Below, piece by piece: positions 23,556 through 34,605 of a DNA stretch of 64,000 nucleotides (its first letter is position 1; each line of letters opens with the position of its first letter). The position numbers were made by a program, and so were the translations under genes. This stretch comes from Ulva prolifera. Its lineage: Eukaryota; Chlorophyta; Ulvophyceae; Ulvales; Ulvaceae. The DNA is taken from assembly GCA_023078555.1 (NCBI GenBank), contig CM041203.1:5664538-5728537 (forward strand). Reading direction: 5' to 3'. The notes under the pieces are model-generated. The model was not told where the DNA came from. It was given only the letters and a program-made list of their open reading frames with translations, and ran no database searches.

Positions 23556-23582
23556 TATCAGCAGGTACCTGCTGATATCAGC
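23551..23582. repeat. Perfect 32-bp palindrome, no spacer
   Basis: Exact symmetry about a central GGTACC; the outer GCTGATATCAGC is itself a 12-bp palindrome, appearing on both sides. Confidence 0.95.
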
Positions 23583-23591
23583 AGGTCCGAG

Positions 23592-23647
23592 AACAGTGCA
23601 AATGCAGACACCGTATGGATCCATACGGTGTCTGCATTTGCACTGTT
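23592..23647. repeat. Perfect 56-bp palindrome, no spacer
   Basis: Exact symmetry over 28 bp per arm about a central GGATCC. With its two neighbours it makes three palindromes in 136 bp. Confidence 0.95.
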
Positions 23648-24087
23648 GGTGTCTGGATAGTCGACTGCAGAGCTCTCTGCAGCTGTTGAGAGTTCTGAGC
23701 TGGGTCGGAACAACGTGAAATCCAGATACACTTTCTGTCTGTTGTATACACTCAGGGGCCTCATGCAGTACCAGAGCAGAGGCACTGCAGTCAGACCTAC
23801 AACAAGCTACCTCATTCCATGGAAGCTGTGACAGCTGTGGCAAACTGAACAGCAGCTTGTAAAACACTTACCTTTTAAAAGTGCAGATATCTGCAGTACT
23901 TTAAAGTTGAAATTGAAGTCCTGAGAATTCTAGTTGTGGTCACGGCACTGCAAGCCAGCAGCTGGCAGCAGGTCAGGCTGCAGCATCATGCTATCCAGCT
24001 AGGATGTTATCTTTTGCCATGACATGTTCACAGAGGTGAATGTGCACAGAGCTGCTGTGTCTGCAGCAATGTGCACACGACACCCGA

Positions 24088-24194
24088 AACGTTGTATAGC
24101 ACACATGTGTGCTATACAACGTTGTGTATAGCACACATGTGTGCTATACAACAACCACCAACCCAGCACTTGTACAAGTGCTGGGTTGGTGGTT
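24088..24194. repeat. Palindrome group: 36, 26 and 42 bp
   Basis: 24088-24123 is a perfect 36-bp palindrome about ACATGT. 24125-24150 is a 26-bp palindrome repeating much of the same sequence. 24153-24194 is a perfect 42-bp palindrome about TGTACA. All lack a spacer. A looser one (12-bp arms, 4-nt loop) follows at 24365-24392. Confidence 0.95.
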
Positions 24195-24564
24195 AGATCT
24201 AGAGTTCTTGCTGGTTGAGCTCTTGCGCTGCCTGCTTGCAAGCCAGGACCTGTTTTGATACCGTTGTTTGGTGAATTTCATTTAAGATCTATGAAATATG
24301 ACATGCCATTGTCATACACTGTGTCACTACAAAGATGGAGGGCACGCAGGAATGTACTGACATGTACCGACATGTCAGTACATGTCGGTACTATTTAGTA
24401 TTCAAGGGCCACAGCAGTGGCCCCCTCTTGCATCCAGCAAAAAGCCATTCTTGTATACATCAGTCAGATATCAGTTTCTGCTGTTTCTGCAGTTTCCACT
24501 TTGCATGTGTAGAGCTGAAAAATTAATATTGGCAGACTGAGGCCAGAAATGAGCCTGCTGCTAC

Positions 24565-24660
24565 ACATGCTATACATGATCATGCTCGAGCCATGCTGCA
24601 ACATATGCTATACATGATCATGCTCGAGCCATGCTGCAACACATGCTATACATGAGCCAT
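24565..24660 (+). repeat. 38-bp tandem repeat
   Basis: The motif ATGCTATACATGA recurs at 24567, 24605 and 24643 with period 38, within a CpG-poor segment. Confidence 0.85.
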
Positions 24661-27600
24661 GCTCAAGCCATATGCACATGTCACGTATGCATGCTGCTCC
24701 AGGTTGCTACCTGCTGCCCTGACTCTGGCCTACTGTCATGCAATAATTAATGCAGTACTAACAGATTTACATACATACGCATGACCCTGTCTATTTCAGC
24801 TGCCTACCTGGCCCGATCACACTTTGCAGCTCTATGCATAGATGCCCACCCATGATGTCATGCCGGATCAATGAGCACTGTAGTCATTGCCTACAGCTAT
24901 ACCTATACCATATGATATGGTAAGCCATGCTATCCTGCTGGATGGCAATGCATACACATGTCCACAGTATGGATTTGCGACAGTGTGCAGCTGAGATTTG
25001 TTTGTTTGTTTTCAATTACTGCCTGCACAGCACAGTGAGCAGCACATGTGGCAATCCAGTGATATGGCCGCTATGCTATACCATTGGATTGCCAGAGAGC
25101 AGGGCCGTACTGGGCACAAGGCAGCTGCGGATGGTGAAATCTGCATTGCTTTCAGACAAACTGCAACAAGCAATGCATTACATGATGGCCAAACCTGCAG
25201 CATGATGGTGCATATGCATGGCGGCAGACACTGAAAGCAGAACAGTACACCTGGCTCCATTCAGTAAGAAAAGATGCAGGGGTGTAAGTGCATTATGACT
25301 GCATTATGGCATCTGTGCGCGGGCTGTGGGGCTCCTGCAACTCTCTGTAGCCATGGGCGGCCATATGCATGGCCTGTCAATTTGAGAAATTCCTGCTTTC
25401 TCAGGAGTGGCGCTCAGGTCAAGCCCCTAAAAACACATGAACACCTTCAAACTGGTGGTGCTGCGCAAGGCACTGCCAGCCACCATGAGCGCGGCCGAGC
25501 AGTTCAGGGGCAAGTACTAAGAGGCAGGAGGCACCACGGGAACAGAGCTTAGGTGTCTGCCAGGGTGGTGTTCCTCATGCATGGTGTTGCGTGGCTGAGG
25601 TGCCTTGGGATTGTCATGCATTGGATCATGGCCAACGGCACCCTGCCATGGCTGTGCTACATTCACATATGGATTGGCCAGTGCCCTGTCCCCAGCAGCT
25701 GTGTTGTTATCATGTTGACAAGATGCCTTGCACTGCCGTGCCATCCGCCCCGGGCCTACTTTCTTGCTCCATGAATGGCACAGCTTCCTGGGCCAGATCT
25801 GCCTACAGGCAGATTCAGGTTGGTTATTCTGGCGCGCAACTGCATCAGCACCTGGCGCTCAAGACCGTGGCCATCACCAACGTCTACGTCCCGGCAGCGG
25901 ATTCCCACAAAGAAGTGTATGGGCGCCACAGCTGGGCAGGTGCGGCATGGAAGGTGCACATATGGTTGATGCCCCCGGGGGAGCTGACTTGAATGTGTAC
26001 GGCATTCGTTCACAGCCGTGGAGGGCGTGCTCCACGTTGAGACCAATTGGCATAGCCACTCGGCACAGCCCCGGGCTCCTGGGTCGGGCAGTGGGTCGCG
26101 CATGCATGCGCATGCGGGCAGACCCTACCAGACTCCTGCGGGCCTGCTTCTAGAAGCTTCTGGCCCAGCCTGCGTGGCGCACTGTTACGCTCCGTTACGC
26201 TCCTCTGACTCGGCCCAGCATCGCAGCGGCATGCATGTTGTTCATGCATGCAGTCTGGCCCAGGTCTGCTGACACAGGCTGGGGCAGTCCCCACGTCGCC
26301 GCGTATGCATCGTGCACCGCATGCACGCGGACCCAGGGTCCACACGGACCCACACGGACCCAGGGGCCGCGTGCGCCGCATGGCAGCGGGGGTGCCTCGA
26401 GCTCCGGCCCGGGGCCTTCGCGATCGGCACGTGTCCTCAAAAGGGTGCACGGCTTTATCCCTGAAGTCATGTGGACCAATGTCAGGGAGCAGCTGTGCAT
26501 GTGCATGGATGCACGGACAAGGGGTGCACATATGCATGGGCCGCCAGTGGCCACAGTCGGCGCTGCCCTGGCGAGGCGCGCAGCAGGGTTTGGGCGGCGC
26601 GGGCCGCGCGGCCGCCGCGGAGCCTGCTGCATTGCCGATGTTTGCATGCAGTCTGAAAAAGGATCGGGGAGCATGGGGGCTGCGGCCCCCGGCGGTGAGG
26701 AGGCCCGGCGGCGCCCCCATGGGGTTAGGGTGCACATGTGTCCCATGCCACTGTGCTTGACCTGACCGCTCAGGGCGAGCTTGGGCTACCCTGGCCCAAG
26801 AGGGTGAATCTATGTTGAACCCATATGCGAGCACACCCTGTCCAATATTGAGGTGCTTGCACGCTGCGGCCGCCTGTACGGCGCTGCCTGCCTCCGCGCG
26901 GACAACGGCCTTGTGACCCAAAACTTCACTTTTAAAAAAAATGATTTCATCTACCGGGCTGATTCGAGCGAGATTCTTTCGGGCCGTATGTCTGCCTGAT
27001 TGCGGCCGTGTGGGTCTGTGCGTGTTCATCGTCACGGTTGTGCGAGTGTGGAGTTGGCCTACTCGGTGTGGCCGGGTGTGTGCATGAAAATAATTATAAG
27101 TTGAATATGATATTGATATTATATGCCATAATATTTTATTATTATTATTATGCCAATCCATGGGATTGATCGGTAGCGCTGGATCTGTTGATGCAGTGTG
27201 TGCAAGGTTCAGACTGGTTTGCATGGTGGCTGACCACAACGTTGGGCGGCTGCAGCTCATGATCGGGGGGCTGCAGCTCATGCATGATTGGTCAGGCTTA
27301 AGTGGGGTGCTGCTAGTAGCTGCCAGTGTGGCTTGGTGCCCTGTGCTGTTGCAACAGCACAGGGCAACAGCACAACATGTTGAGCTAGTTCTGCAGCTTC
27401 CTACCTGCAATGCTACATACGCTTGCATCCGCCACATGGTTTTTGGTCGTTGCAACACAGAGGCAGACACTAGCCATCATGCATTGCGATCCATGGCAGC
27501 GACATGTATGCATGCAACAACGGAAAACCCCCCCGGCTTGCCCCGATAGTGTCAATGTGTGCCAGAAACCTGCGCTGTAATTCGCCAGATCTCCACACTT

Positions 27601-27945
27601 CACATCCGGTGGAATCCATGTGGGTGTAGAGCACCAAGACCTGTGCACGGGATCGTCAAGGTGGCATGCATCATGATTGAGGTACCCGGTCGCCATCAGA
27701 CGCGTAAGCAAGCATACGCGTGCACCCAGCCGTCGGCGGAGCAGGCCTCGCATGGCCGGAAGTATGCGAATGGCAAACAGCTGGCTCTTGTGTTCACTTT
27801 GTCTGCAGCTGTACATGTTACTCTGCCGTAACGGAATACGATTGGGCGTCAGGCGGCTCCGCGGAGCATGGCAGTGCGGCTGGGGACGCATACGTACCCT
27901 CTTGATCACCTGTGAAGTCACGTCGACACATGTTTTTTTTACAAA

Positions 27946-28035
27946 ATAGTGAACAGAAGAAGAAAAACACCACAAAAGGATCTCATCCAGACCAACAGCA
28001 ACACACACGCGATCACGCTACGACCGCGCCCGCCA
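27946..28035 (-). mobile_element. LINE-1-family 3' stub (family L)
   Basis: Reverse complement of the family L 3' end: ACAAAATAGTGAACAG, then an AAACACC-, ATCTCATCC- and CAACAGCAACA-containing tail and a CA/GATCACGCTACGACCGC-like stretch. The full tail is defined by the copy at 39060-39540, where it follows the ORF stop codon. Confidence 0.7.
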
Positions 28036-29201
28036 TCATGTGGAAGTTCCGAGACAGTCCTGCAGATCCTGGTTCCTTTAGCTATAGGCTCGCGATACAT
28101 GTCTACGCGAAGATCCCCGAGAGCTAGAGGAGCAGACGGCTCACCGGCTCCGATAATAGCTATGAAAGTATGCAGAGTGTGGTCTGTGTACTCGAGCTGG
28201 ACAGCTGTGAAGCAGAAATGTATGGTGTGGTGCTGTCAAGAAGACAGCGGGTCGTGTGTACAGAGCACGCCCGGTTGTTGGATGTCGAAGCAATGACAAA
28301 CGCACGTGGTGCCTGGCTATGGAATTTGTCGGCGCGGCGCGTGGCGTGCAGCGTTGTCTCGGAACTTCGTAGTCACGAACTTGAATGACGGTGGAGGTGT
28401 GAATTTGACTCATGCGGACAATGTTGAGAAGTAGATATACGTTGCAACACCCTGCGTCAAGCGCTGCAGTACGATCGCAACATAATCGGAAATCAACTAA
28501 GTTGATCAGCGTGCCGGAACATTTCGTAGATCGCAGATCTGCAGATGCTTGGACGGCTCGGCCCGGCCCGGCGCCCTCTGCAAGCATCCTGGCAAACACC
28601 AGGGATCCACGAAATTCTTTACCATCGACGATCGGCACGTGGTGCGTATAGCATGACCGTACCGATGATTGCCTCTGTGGTGTCGAAGGCGGAATGGTGG
28701 GCTGCACGCCGCGAGGCTTCGTTGGGCACGAGGGTAACTGCAGGTATTGCACGTCAGCGTCATCGTCACACGTGCACATGGGCCACCAAGAGATCCTTGA
28801 CCTGTCGAACGAAGGAATGTCCTGCGCGTGCAGCTCGTCACCCCTGTCGCACACACATTTGTCCTTGTAACACACACATTTTTCTGCATCCATCCAGTCT
28901 TCTGTGGGCTCGCTTTCACGACTGTCGCGCGGCGCACAGCCTGTCTGCGCACTGCCACGTGGCGTTCAGGGTTTAAGATGTCCGTTGCCGACTCCCCTGC
29001 GGTGTCAGAACGCAGAGGAGCAAGCCTAAGAGGGTTCAGACAGACGCAATAAGGAAACGTGAGCTCAGGCTGGGGATGTCCTCGCGGAGCTCCTGGCAAG
29101 CGCGCAGCTGACGCCCTGCATTTGCTCATCGCCCACCGGAGTACCCCCGCGCCATCCCAGCAAACTGCTCGGAATGTTACAAAAAGTACTCGGAATGATC
29201 C

Positions 29202-29203
<2 letters not shown>

Positions 29204-29234
<31 letters not shown>
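29204..29234. repeat. Uninterrupted C run of 31
   Basis: The longest homopolymer in the window, between AATGATCCGT and AAACAGCATCC. True length may vary with sequencing. Confidence 0.9.
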
Positions 29235-29236
<2 letters not shown>

Positions 29237-29359
29237 ACAGCATCCGACTTTCGGGCCGATCGACTCGAGTGAACACCACTGCCGGGCAGCACCGTGAAAT
29301 CAGCAAACAGCGAGAACCCGACGTACGGTACCACCAGCCCGGTCCAACTGTGCATGTGT

Positions 29360-29455
29360 GGGGTGTGAGTGCGGTTGTCGTGTAATCGTGTGTGTATGTG
29401 TTGCTGTTGATTCGGCTGAGATTCGGTTTTGGTGTTTGTCTTCTCCCGTTCACAC
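29360..29455 (+). mobile_element. Family L 3' stub
   Basis: The sequence from GTGAGTGCGGTTGT through GATTCGGTTTTGGTGTTTGT to TCTCCCGTTCACACG matches the post-stop tail of the LINE copy ending at 39540, with scattered substitutions. Confidence 0.75.
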
Positions 29456-30814
29456 GATGGCCGTCCCACACGTACCGCGCAGACAAACAACCGGCGATTT
29501 GATCATGCGATCGTGACGTCGTCGCCTTTCGATGCTATACACGTTTTCACTGCGACGACGTCGATGTTCCGAGGTAGAGCCGATGGGCACACCCGCCGCG
29601 TGTCGACCGATCGAGTGTAGATCTGGACGCCGAGTACGATCGCGTCGTGGCACTTCGCACGCTGAAGTGAACAAATATAGATGTAGGAATATAGCCAACG
29701 AGATAGGTCAGATGACAGGACCCCACTTCATATGCCGTCTCTGTGAGCATGCGGTGTATGACGTTGACAATTTCTGCATCGCACGATGTGGACCCTCAGA
29801 CGGCTCACCGTGGCACACATGTACAATTGCATCGATGATATCATGCATCGTCCTGCATGGACAGGCATGGGCGGCGTAAGCGCGGATGCTCAAGCAGTCG
29901 AGGTGACGCCGGACCCTGTACCTCGATCGAGGGAGCTGCAGCCACGACCGCCGGCGTAATGCGCCACGTCACCACGTCGCAATGTGCAGCGAGCCAGCGG
30001 CCTTGATGTCACTGTCGCGACAGCGGGGCCATTGTTTGGGTAACGCTGAGATGCATCGATATCAGGCCTGGTAATTTGGAGTGAACAGGGGTAAGAAAAG
30101 TGCACTGTAATTATAATTATGAGTATTACGAGCTCGTGTACACGACGTCGTTGCATTGTGTGGCACAACTCGGACTCGCTGGCGGCATGTACTACTAGTA
30201 GCTTGGTTGCCTCGTTAACGAATTCGGTCTTGGGATCCGGAGTTGTCAATGGCCATATGGATGTGCACGTGGCTATAGCTATGTAACAATACTCGGCTCT
30301 GCACAATGTGCACATTCTGGTAGACATTCATGTATGGCGGTGCTGCTGGCCCCTCTGACTTGTCCCTGTAACACATGTACACGGCCCGGGCTGCATGCGT
30401 GTGTGCTCCGCCGCTGCGCCGCTGCGTCCGCGGCCTCGCGGCCTCGTCCGCTTTGTTGTGGTGGCGGCTCAGGCGTGCCGCGTTTCGCTGGTGTCTTCCC
30501 CGGGCGCCTGCGTGTGGCCCGCCGTTGGGGCGCAGACGGGTAGTTTGGGCGGGCTGGGCTGGACTTTCGGGGTTACGGGTGTGGGTTTGCGGGCGGGCGG
30601 GGTGGTGTGCGAGGGCTGGGCTTGGGGGGTTGTGCTGGGGGAGGCGGGGGCCTGCCCGGGCAGGGGGTGGTCTCGCTGTTTGTTTGCTAGGCGGCCTTGG
30701 CTGCTTGTGCTTCCGGGCTGGTGGGCGGGGTTCGGGTGGGGGTGGGCAGGGTTGGCTGGTGGGCGGGGTCCTGGCTGGTGGGCGGGGTTCGGGTGGGGGT
30801 GGGCGTGTGGGCCC

Positions 30815-31000
30815 CGGGCGTGGGAGTGTGTGTGGCTGTGTGGCTGTGTGGCTGTGTGGCTGTGGCCGTTGCATGGGTGTTTTGGTGTGTGCTTCGTGTG
30901 GCTTGCTGCGTGGTGTGCGGTTTTCCCTGTTCTTGCTCGCGGTGCTACCTGCCTTGCTACCTGCCTCGCTTTGTCCTTGCACCCCACATGTATCTCTGAG
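30815..31000 (-). repeat. Repeat family A, short form
   Basis: Same order as 19940-20125: repeated GTGTGGCTGT units, a TTGCTGCGTGGTGTGCGG-type run, then GCGGTGCTACCTGCC and CTTTGTCCTTG near the end. A GC-rich G/T-biased segment (30380-30815) lies beside it. Confidence 0.65.
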
Positions 31001-31147
31001 ATACAGGTGACACACATGTATACATGCAGATGTGCACCTGCGCCACACACGCACTTAGCACTGCCTGATGCCAGGATGAGCACCTCGTGTACTTACTGAG
31101 GTAGAAAGTTCGCTGGTTGATGCTGTATCACATGAACATCACGGCCC

Positions 31148-31271
31148 GGCACAACATGTACAGGACCTCGTCTTCATGTCCCGCATCACGCATAAGCATA
31201 CTGATCATATATGATCAGTATGCTTATGCGTGATGCGAGACATGAAGACGAGGTCCTGTACATGTTGTGCC
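31148..31271. repeat. 124-bp palindrome with one mismatch
   Basis: Arms of 62 bp pair base-for-base with no spacer, centred on CATATATG; the only mismatch is 31181 against 31238. It would extrude as a long cruciform or, if transcribed, as a 62-bp hairpin. Confidence 0.97.
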
Positions 31272-33421
31272 ATATATGCATGCGCAGAGCAGGCACCGTG
31301 GCTCCGGAGCAGCCCGGCGTAGCAGCAGTGTAATGTGATACAATTTCAGCAAGTTCAATCGTTAAAGGTCAGGGAAAAAAGGCAAGTGTTTTCGCGAAAC
31401 ATCGAGCAGCGCACGAACATATGTAAAGGATAGGCAGCGACTTCGAATTGGAATTACATAAAACGTGTGACTGCGTGTGTGCACACATAAATGGGTGTGA
31501 GGCCGCCTGAGAGTGGATATTCTTTCAACTAGTGTACAGCGTGTGGCGCCATTGCAGAAGAATAAACAGGCATGACGGAATTCCGGTATAAACCCCTGCA
31601 CCCCTGAGGCCGTGCCCCCTTGACGCTCGAGTCGACCTCAAGGTCGTCAGCAACAGCTGATATATTGTGATTTTCAGAAGAGTGAACGGCAACAGACCAA
31701 CACAATCAAAGAATGTCATCCAAACCAACAGTCACGCACATGTTTGGGCGCGGCTGTAGTGTGATCGTGTGTGTATGTGTTGCTGTTGCTTCGGTTTTGG
31801 TGTTTGTTTTCTCCCTTTCACTCTTTTGTGAATTTTTTGTAATACACACACGGCTTTTGTGACAACTTGTACACACGGCTGGTACATTGTACCTCCGGTC
31901 CAGCTGTGGGCTTTCAATTGGTGCGTGCACCGCGTACGGATACATCTAGATCTATGCGAGACATGTCATGCGGACAACGAGCCCGTGCACCGGGGCCTGC
32001 GGGGTGAAGTGAAGTGGTGAGCGCTCACCGGTCTCTCGAGGCGGCGTCACCCGACTCGCACGCTCCATTCACGCTGCGTTGCTCTGGGGTGCACTTCGAC
32101 GCGGCTCCGCCCTTCCGCTCGTCATCTCGCGTGAGCACAGCTTGCGCCGCCACGAGCCCCGCGCCTGATGTCGCGCCGTGGCTGTAGGAAGACCTGTTTG
32201 TACCGGATACAGTCCGCACGCGAATCTTACAACTAAGTAACTAAGTAACAGAAGATTTAACGGGAGAAGACACGCGAATACGTGGCTGCACTGCGCTTGC
32301 TTGGGTTCGTTCGCTCGAGGGCATCGTTTGTATACGCGCCTCGCATGCACGGTTCTCTCTGGAAGCTAGTTCTCTTGCTGTGTTTGTTTGGACCCGGACG
32401 GTCCCTGTGCTGTATGCTTGTGCTGTGCCCGAAGCTTCGCGAAGTGCAGTCGTTGTGGAGGCCCGTCCACGCTGACGACGCCACCCCCACGAGCATGCAT
32501 ATGCTGCCACGTGGATTAAGCGATCTTGCACATGGCGTTTGCATCACGGTTCAGGAAACGCGCCGCGCCCACCGCGCGTATGCCTGTCTGCGCTGCCTCC
32601 CCTTCGTCAGCATGCAGGTGGGGAATCCCGAATGGTCCATTCGGGATGGGACGTCACGGTAGTGACACTGAGCGGTTGTCCTATCTCACGTGTAGTACTG
32701 TATGGAGATACGGGCCGTCAGCGCTGCGATTGTCGACGAGCTCTTCATGTGGATGTGGACTGTATACTACAGCAACATGGCTCGAGTTGCGATCGATTGT
32801 CATTTGGTGTTTGTCTTCTTCCTTTCACTCCTTTGTCACATCGATTGTCATTTTCTATGTTTATCAGCACTCGCGCACACCCGGAAGCCTTCTGTATCCA
32901 TTGACATCGTGCAGCGACTGCGATCCACTGATACTCAGGCGCAGGAGGTGTCAAAGAAGAGTAAACTGCTTGCTGGTGCTTCATGTTGTGCATGCGCAGG
33001 AATCCGAGGCAGTTGCAATGAGCCTAATAGCGGGCTCACGAGAATGCACACAAGCCAGGACGGAAAAGCCATGTGTTGTGCACTGCTTGGAAACAAGGCC
33101 AACGCTACCGGTGCAGCAGGGTGATGCTCAGATGTAGGAAAGGCAGTGCTGAAATACATAAGAAATCTCTCAAGGTGGGCTTCGTTGCATGGCGTGCAGT
33201 GTCGATTGGCATTTGTGTGAGTTCTAGATCGATGTCGACGGATCTGACTCTTAAGCTTCATGTCGGACATGAAGAGGAGATCACACCACAGCTTTCATCA
33301 CAGAGTCATCTCACAGCAATGAAGCAGCGAAGCACAACCGAATCAAATCTGTAACTTACTGCATGCCGCCAAGACACCCCAATCACGTGATCTGGGTGAC
33401 TGCATGCCGGAGGGCATGTGC
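31272..33421. other. Stretch without a confident gene
   Basis: Moderate GC. Contains a family L stub at 31738-31835 (+), diverged ones near 31675-31735 (-) and 32795-32840 (+), and a 10-bp-arm hairpin at 32627-32647. Frames 32282-33137 (+) are open but unrecognised. Confidence 0.4.
31738..31835 (+). mobile_element. Family L 3' stub
   Basis: Matches the family L tail from the GTAGTGTGATCGTGTG region through TTGGTGTTTGTTTTCTCC to TTCACTCTTTTGTGAA. Confidence 0.75.
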
Positions 33422-34045
33422 TGTGTGTTACAAGGACAAAGGCAGCAAGGCGGGCAGCACCGCCGCGAAAGAAGCAAACAGACGAATCAAACACCCAGCT
33501 ACCCACGCACGCGACACCCACCACGCCCAGGAAACCCATGACCGGCGCAGCAAAAGACACAGATCCGCAGACCGCCAAGCACACACCCACACACACATAC
33601 ACGCACGCACAGACCCCACGCGTACGGCCCACACACAACAACACAACCGCCAACACCACAACGCCTGTTGCCGTACGACAGGGCCACACCCAACACACTG
33701 CTGCCTGAGGCCGCCCACCATGGCCGCCCGATTGCCGGGGGCCGCCCTAGCCCCAAACCCCACCCCCTGCCCCACAGCACACCACGCCAGCCTGGCACAT
33801 CGCCGCGCAGCTTCGCCGGCCCACGCCCACACCGTACCGTACCCAAGACAATGCATCGCCCAAGCCATCTCCGCAATCCCTGCACATGCCAACGAAGGCA
33901 TCCCGCACTCCCATCGGACCCGGCCTAGCTGGAGTCAGAGGCCATGGGTTGGTGTGGACAAGCGGACGGAGCTCCCGAGGGGCACACCACCGCTCAGGCC
34001 GGGTGGCCTGTACGCGGCGAGAGGTCATCAGACGGGATCCGAGAG
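33422..34045 (+). repeat. Repeat family A, long copy
   Basis: Starts TGTGTTACAAGGACAAAGGC, continues AGCAAGGCGGGCAGCACC and GCGAAAGAAGCAAACAGAC. A CA-rich segment, a GGCCGCC-rich body and a far end with CAGGCCGGGTGGCCTGTA then GGCGAGAGGTCATCAG follow. The copy at 44665-45297 matches in opposite orientation over its whole length. No convincing coding frame; the long open frames reflect absence of T on one strand. Confidence 0.8.
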
Positions 34046-34074
34046 TCGACTGCGAGTCCCGCCAAAACATGTGC

Positions 34075-34255
34075 AGTGTGTGACAAGAAGTAAGCCAGCA
34101 AGGCAGGTAGCACCGCGAGCAGTAACCAGGGGAACCGCACACCACGCAACAAGCCACACGCAGCACACACCAACACACCCACGCACCCCCAGCACCCGCG
34201 CCGGCCACAGCCACACAGCCACACACCCACAAACACACCCACACGCCCACCCCCA
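34075..34255 (+). repeat. Repeat family A, short form
   Basis: Starts GTGTGTGACAAGAAGTAAGC and includes AGGCAGGTAGCACCGCGAG, then CA-rich repeats and CACAGCCACACAGCC. It follows the long copy almost directly. Confidence 0.7.
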
Positions 34256-34341
34256 CACGCACCCCGTCCACCAGCCAGTTACAAGAGCCCCGAAAGACAG
34301 CACATGTGCAGAGTGCAGAAGGCAGTTACAAATTTCTTCTT

Positions 34342-34432
34342 TAAAGAATGAACGGAAGAAGACAAACCCCAAACCCAAATCTCATCCGATATCGCGAATC
34401 AACAGCAACACATCCATACACAAACGATCGCG
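34342..34432 (-). mobile_element. Family L 3' stub
   Basis: Reverse complement of the family L tail (GAATGAACGGAAGAAGACAA, ATCTCATCC, ATCAACAGCAACACATCC). Confidence 0.7.
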
Positions 34433-34517
34433 GCCTAGTGCCATGGCAGAGTGAGTGGATTTGCGTGTGGACTCCTCGCAACAGCTAGCTATAGATTCCC
34501 GGCCTCTGTCCTTTCTA
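34433..34517 (+). mobile_element. Family B LINE 3' end
   Basis: Shares GGCCTAGTGCCATGG, GAGTGAGTGGATTTGCG and CCCGGCCT(T/C)TGTCCTTT with 37025-37112 and 51308-51405, where the sequence follows LINE-like coding remnants. It marks a second LINE family's 3' end. Confidence 0.6.
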
Positions 34518-34605
34518 ACCATACACACAAGATCACACTACAACCACGCCCACACCTCAGTCCGGCAGGATCGCGTCCTCCAGGCCTGCCTCATATATAC
34601 CACAA
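34518..34605 (-). mobile_element. Family L fragment with end of ORF
   Basis: On the minus strand it reads the last codons of the family L ORF (LEDAILPD then TGA) followed by part of the 3' tail. Confidence 0.7.

Larger units (their letters stand above)
24661..31147. other. Repeat-rich stretch without a confident gene
   Basis: It holds an AT-rich microsatellite (27095-27155), LINE 3' stubs (27946-28035, 29360-29455), a 31-nt C run (29204-29234) and family-A GC-rich material (30340-31000). 25051-25094 is a small element with 9-bp inverted ends (GGCAATCCA), partly repeated near 43493-43530. The many frames over 25.5-26.8 and 30.3-31 kb are compositional and open on both strands. Confidence 0.45.

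Noticed and set aside
23415..23867. ORFs on both strands with similar peptide segments
   Set aside because: They read through the palindrome cluster, so both strands encode the same peptides by symmetry.
23860..23880. ACACTTACCTTTT resembling the U1 5' end
   Set aside because: Only the short splice-site-like core matches; no U1 stem-loops or Sm site follow.
25591..27470. Long overlapping ORFs on both strands, including a 486-codon minus frame
   Set aside because: Frames on both strands are open at once over GC-skewed, repeat-like sequence; the translations are low-complexity with no motif, and no splice-consistent structure is seen.
30375..31099. 200-280-codon ORFs on both strands
   Set aside because: They coincide with the G/T-rich flank and body of repeat family A; the translations are Gly/Trp/Val or Pro/His/Thr runs.
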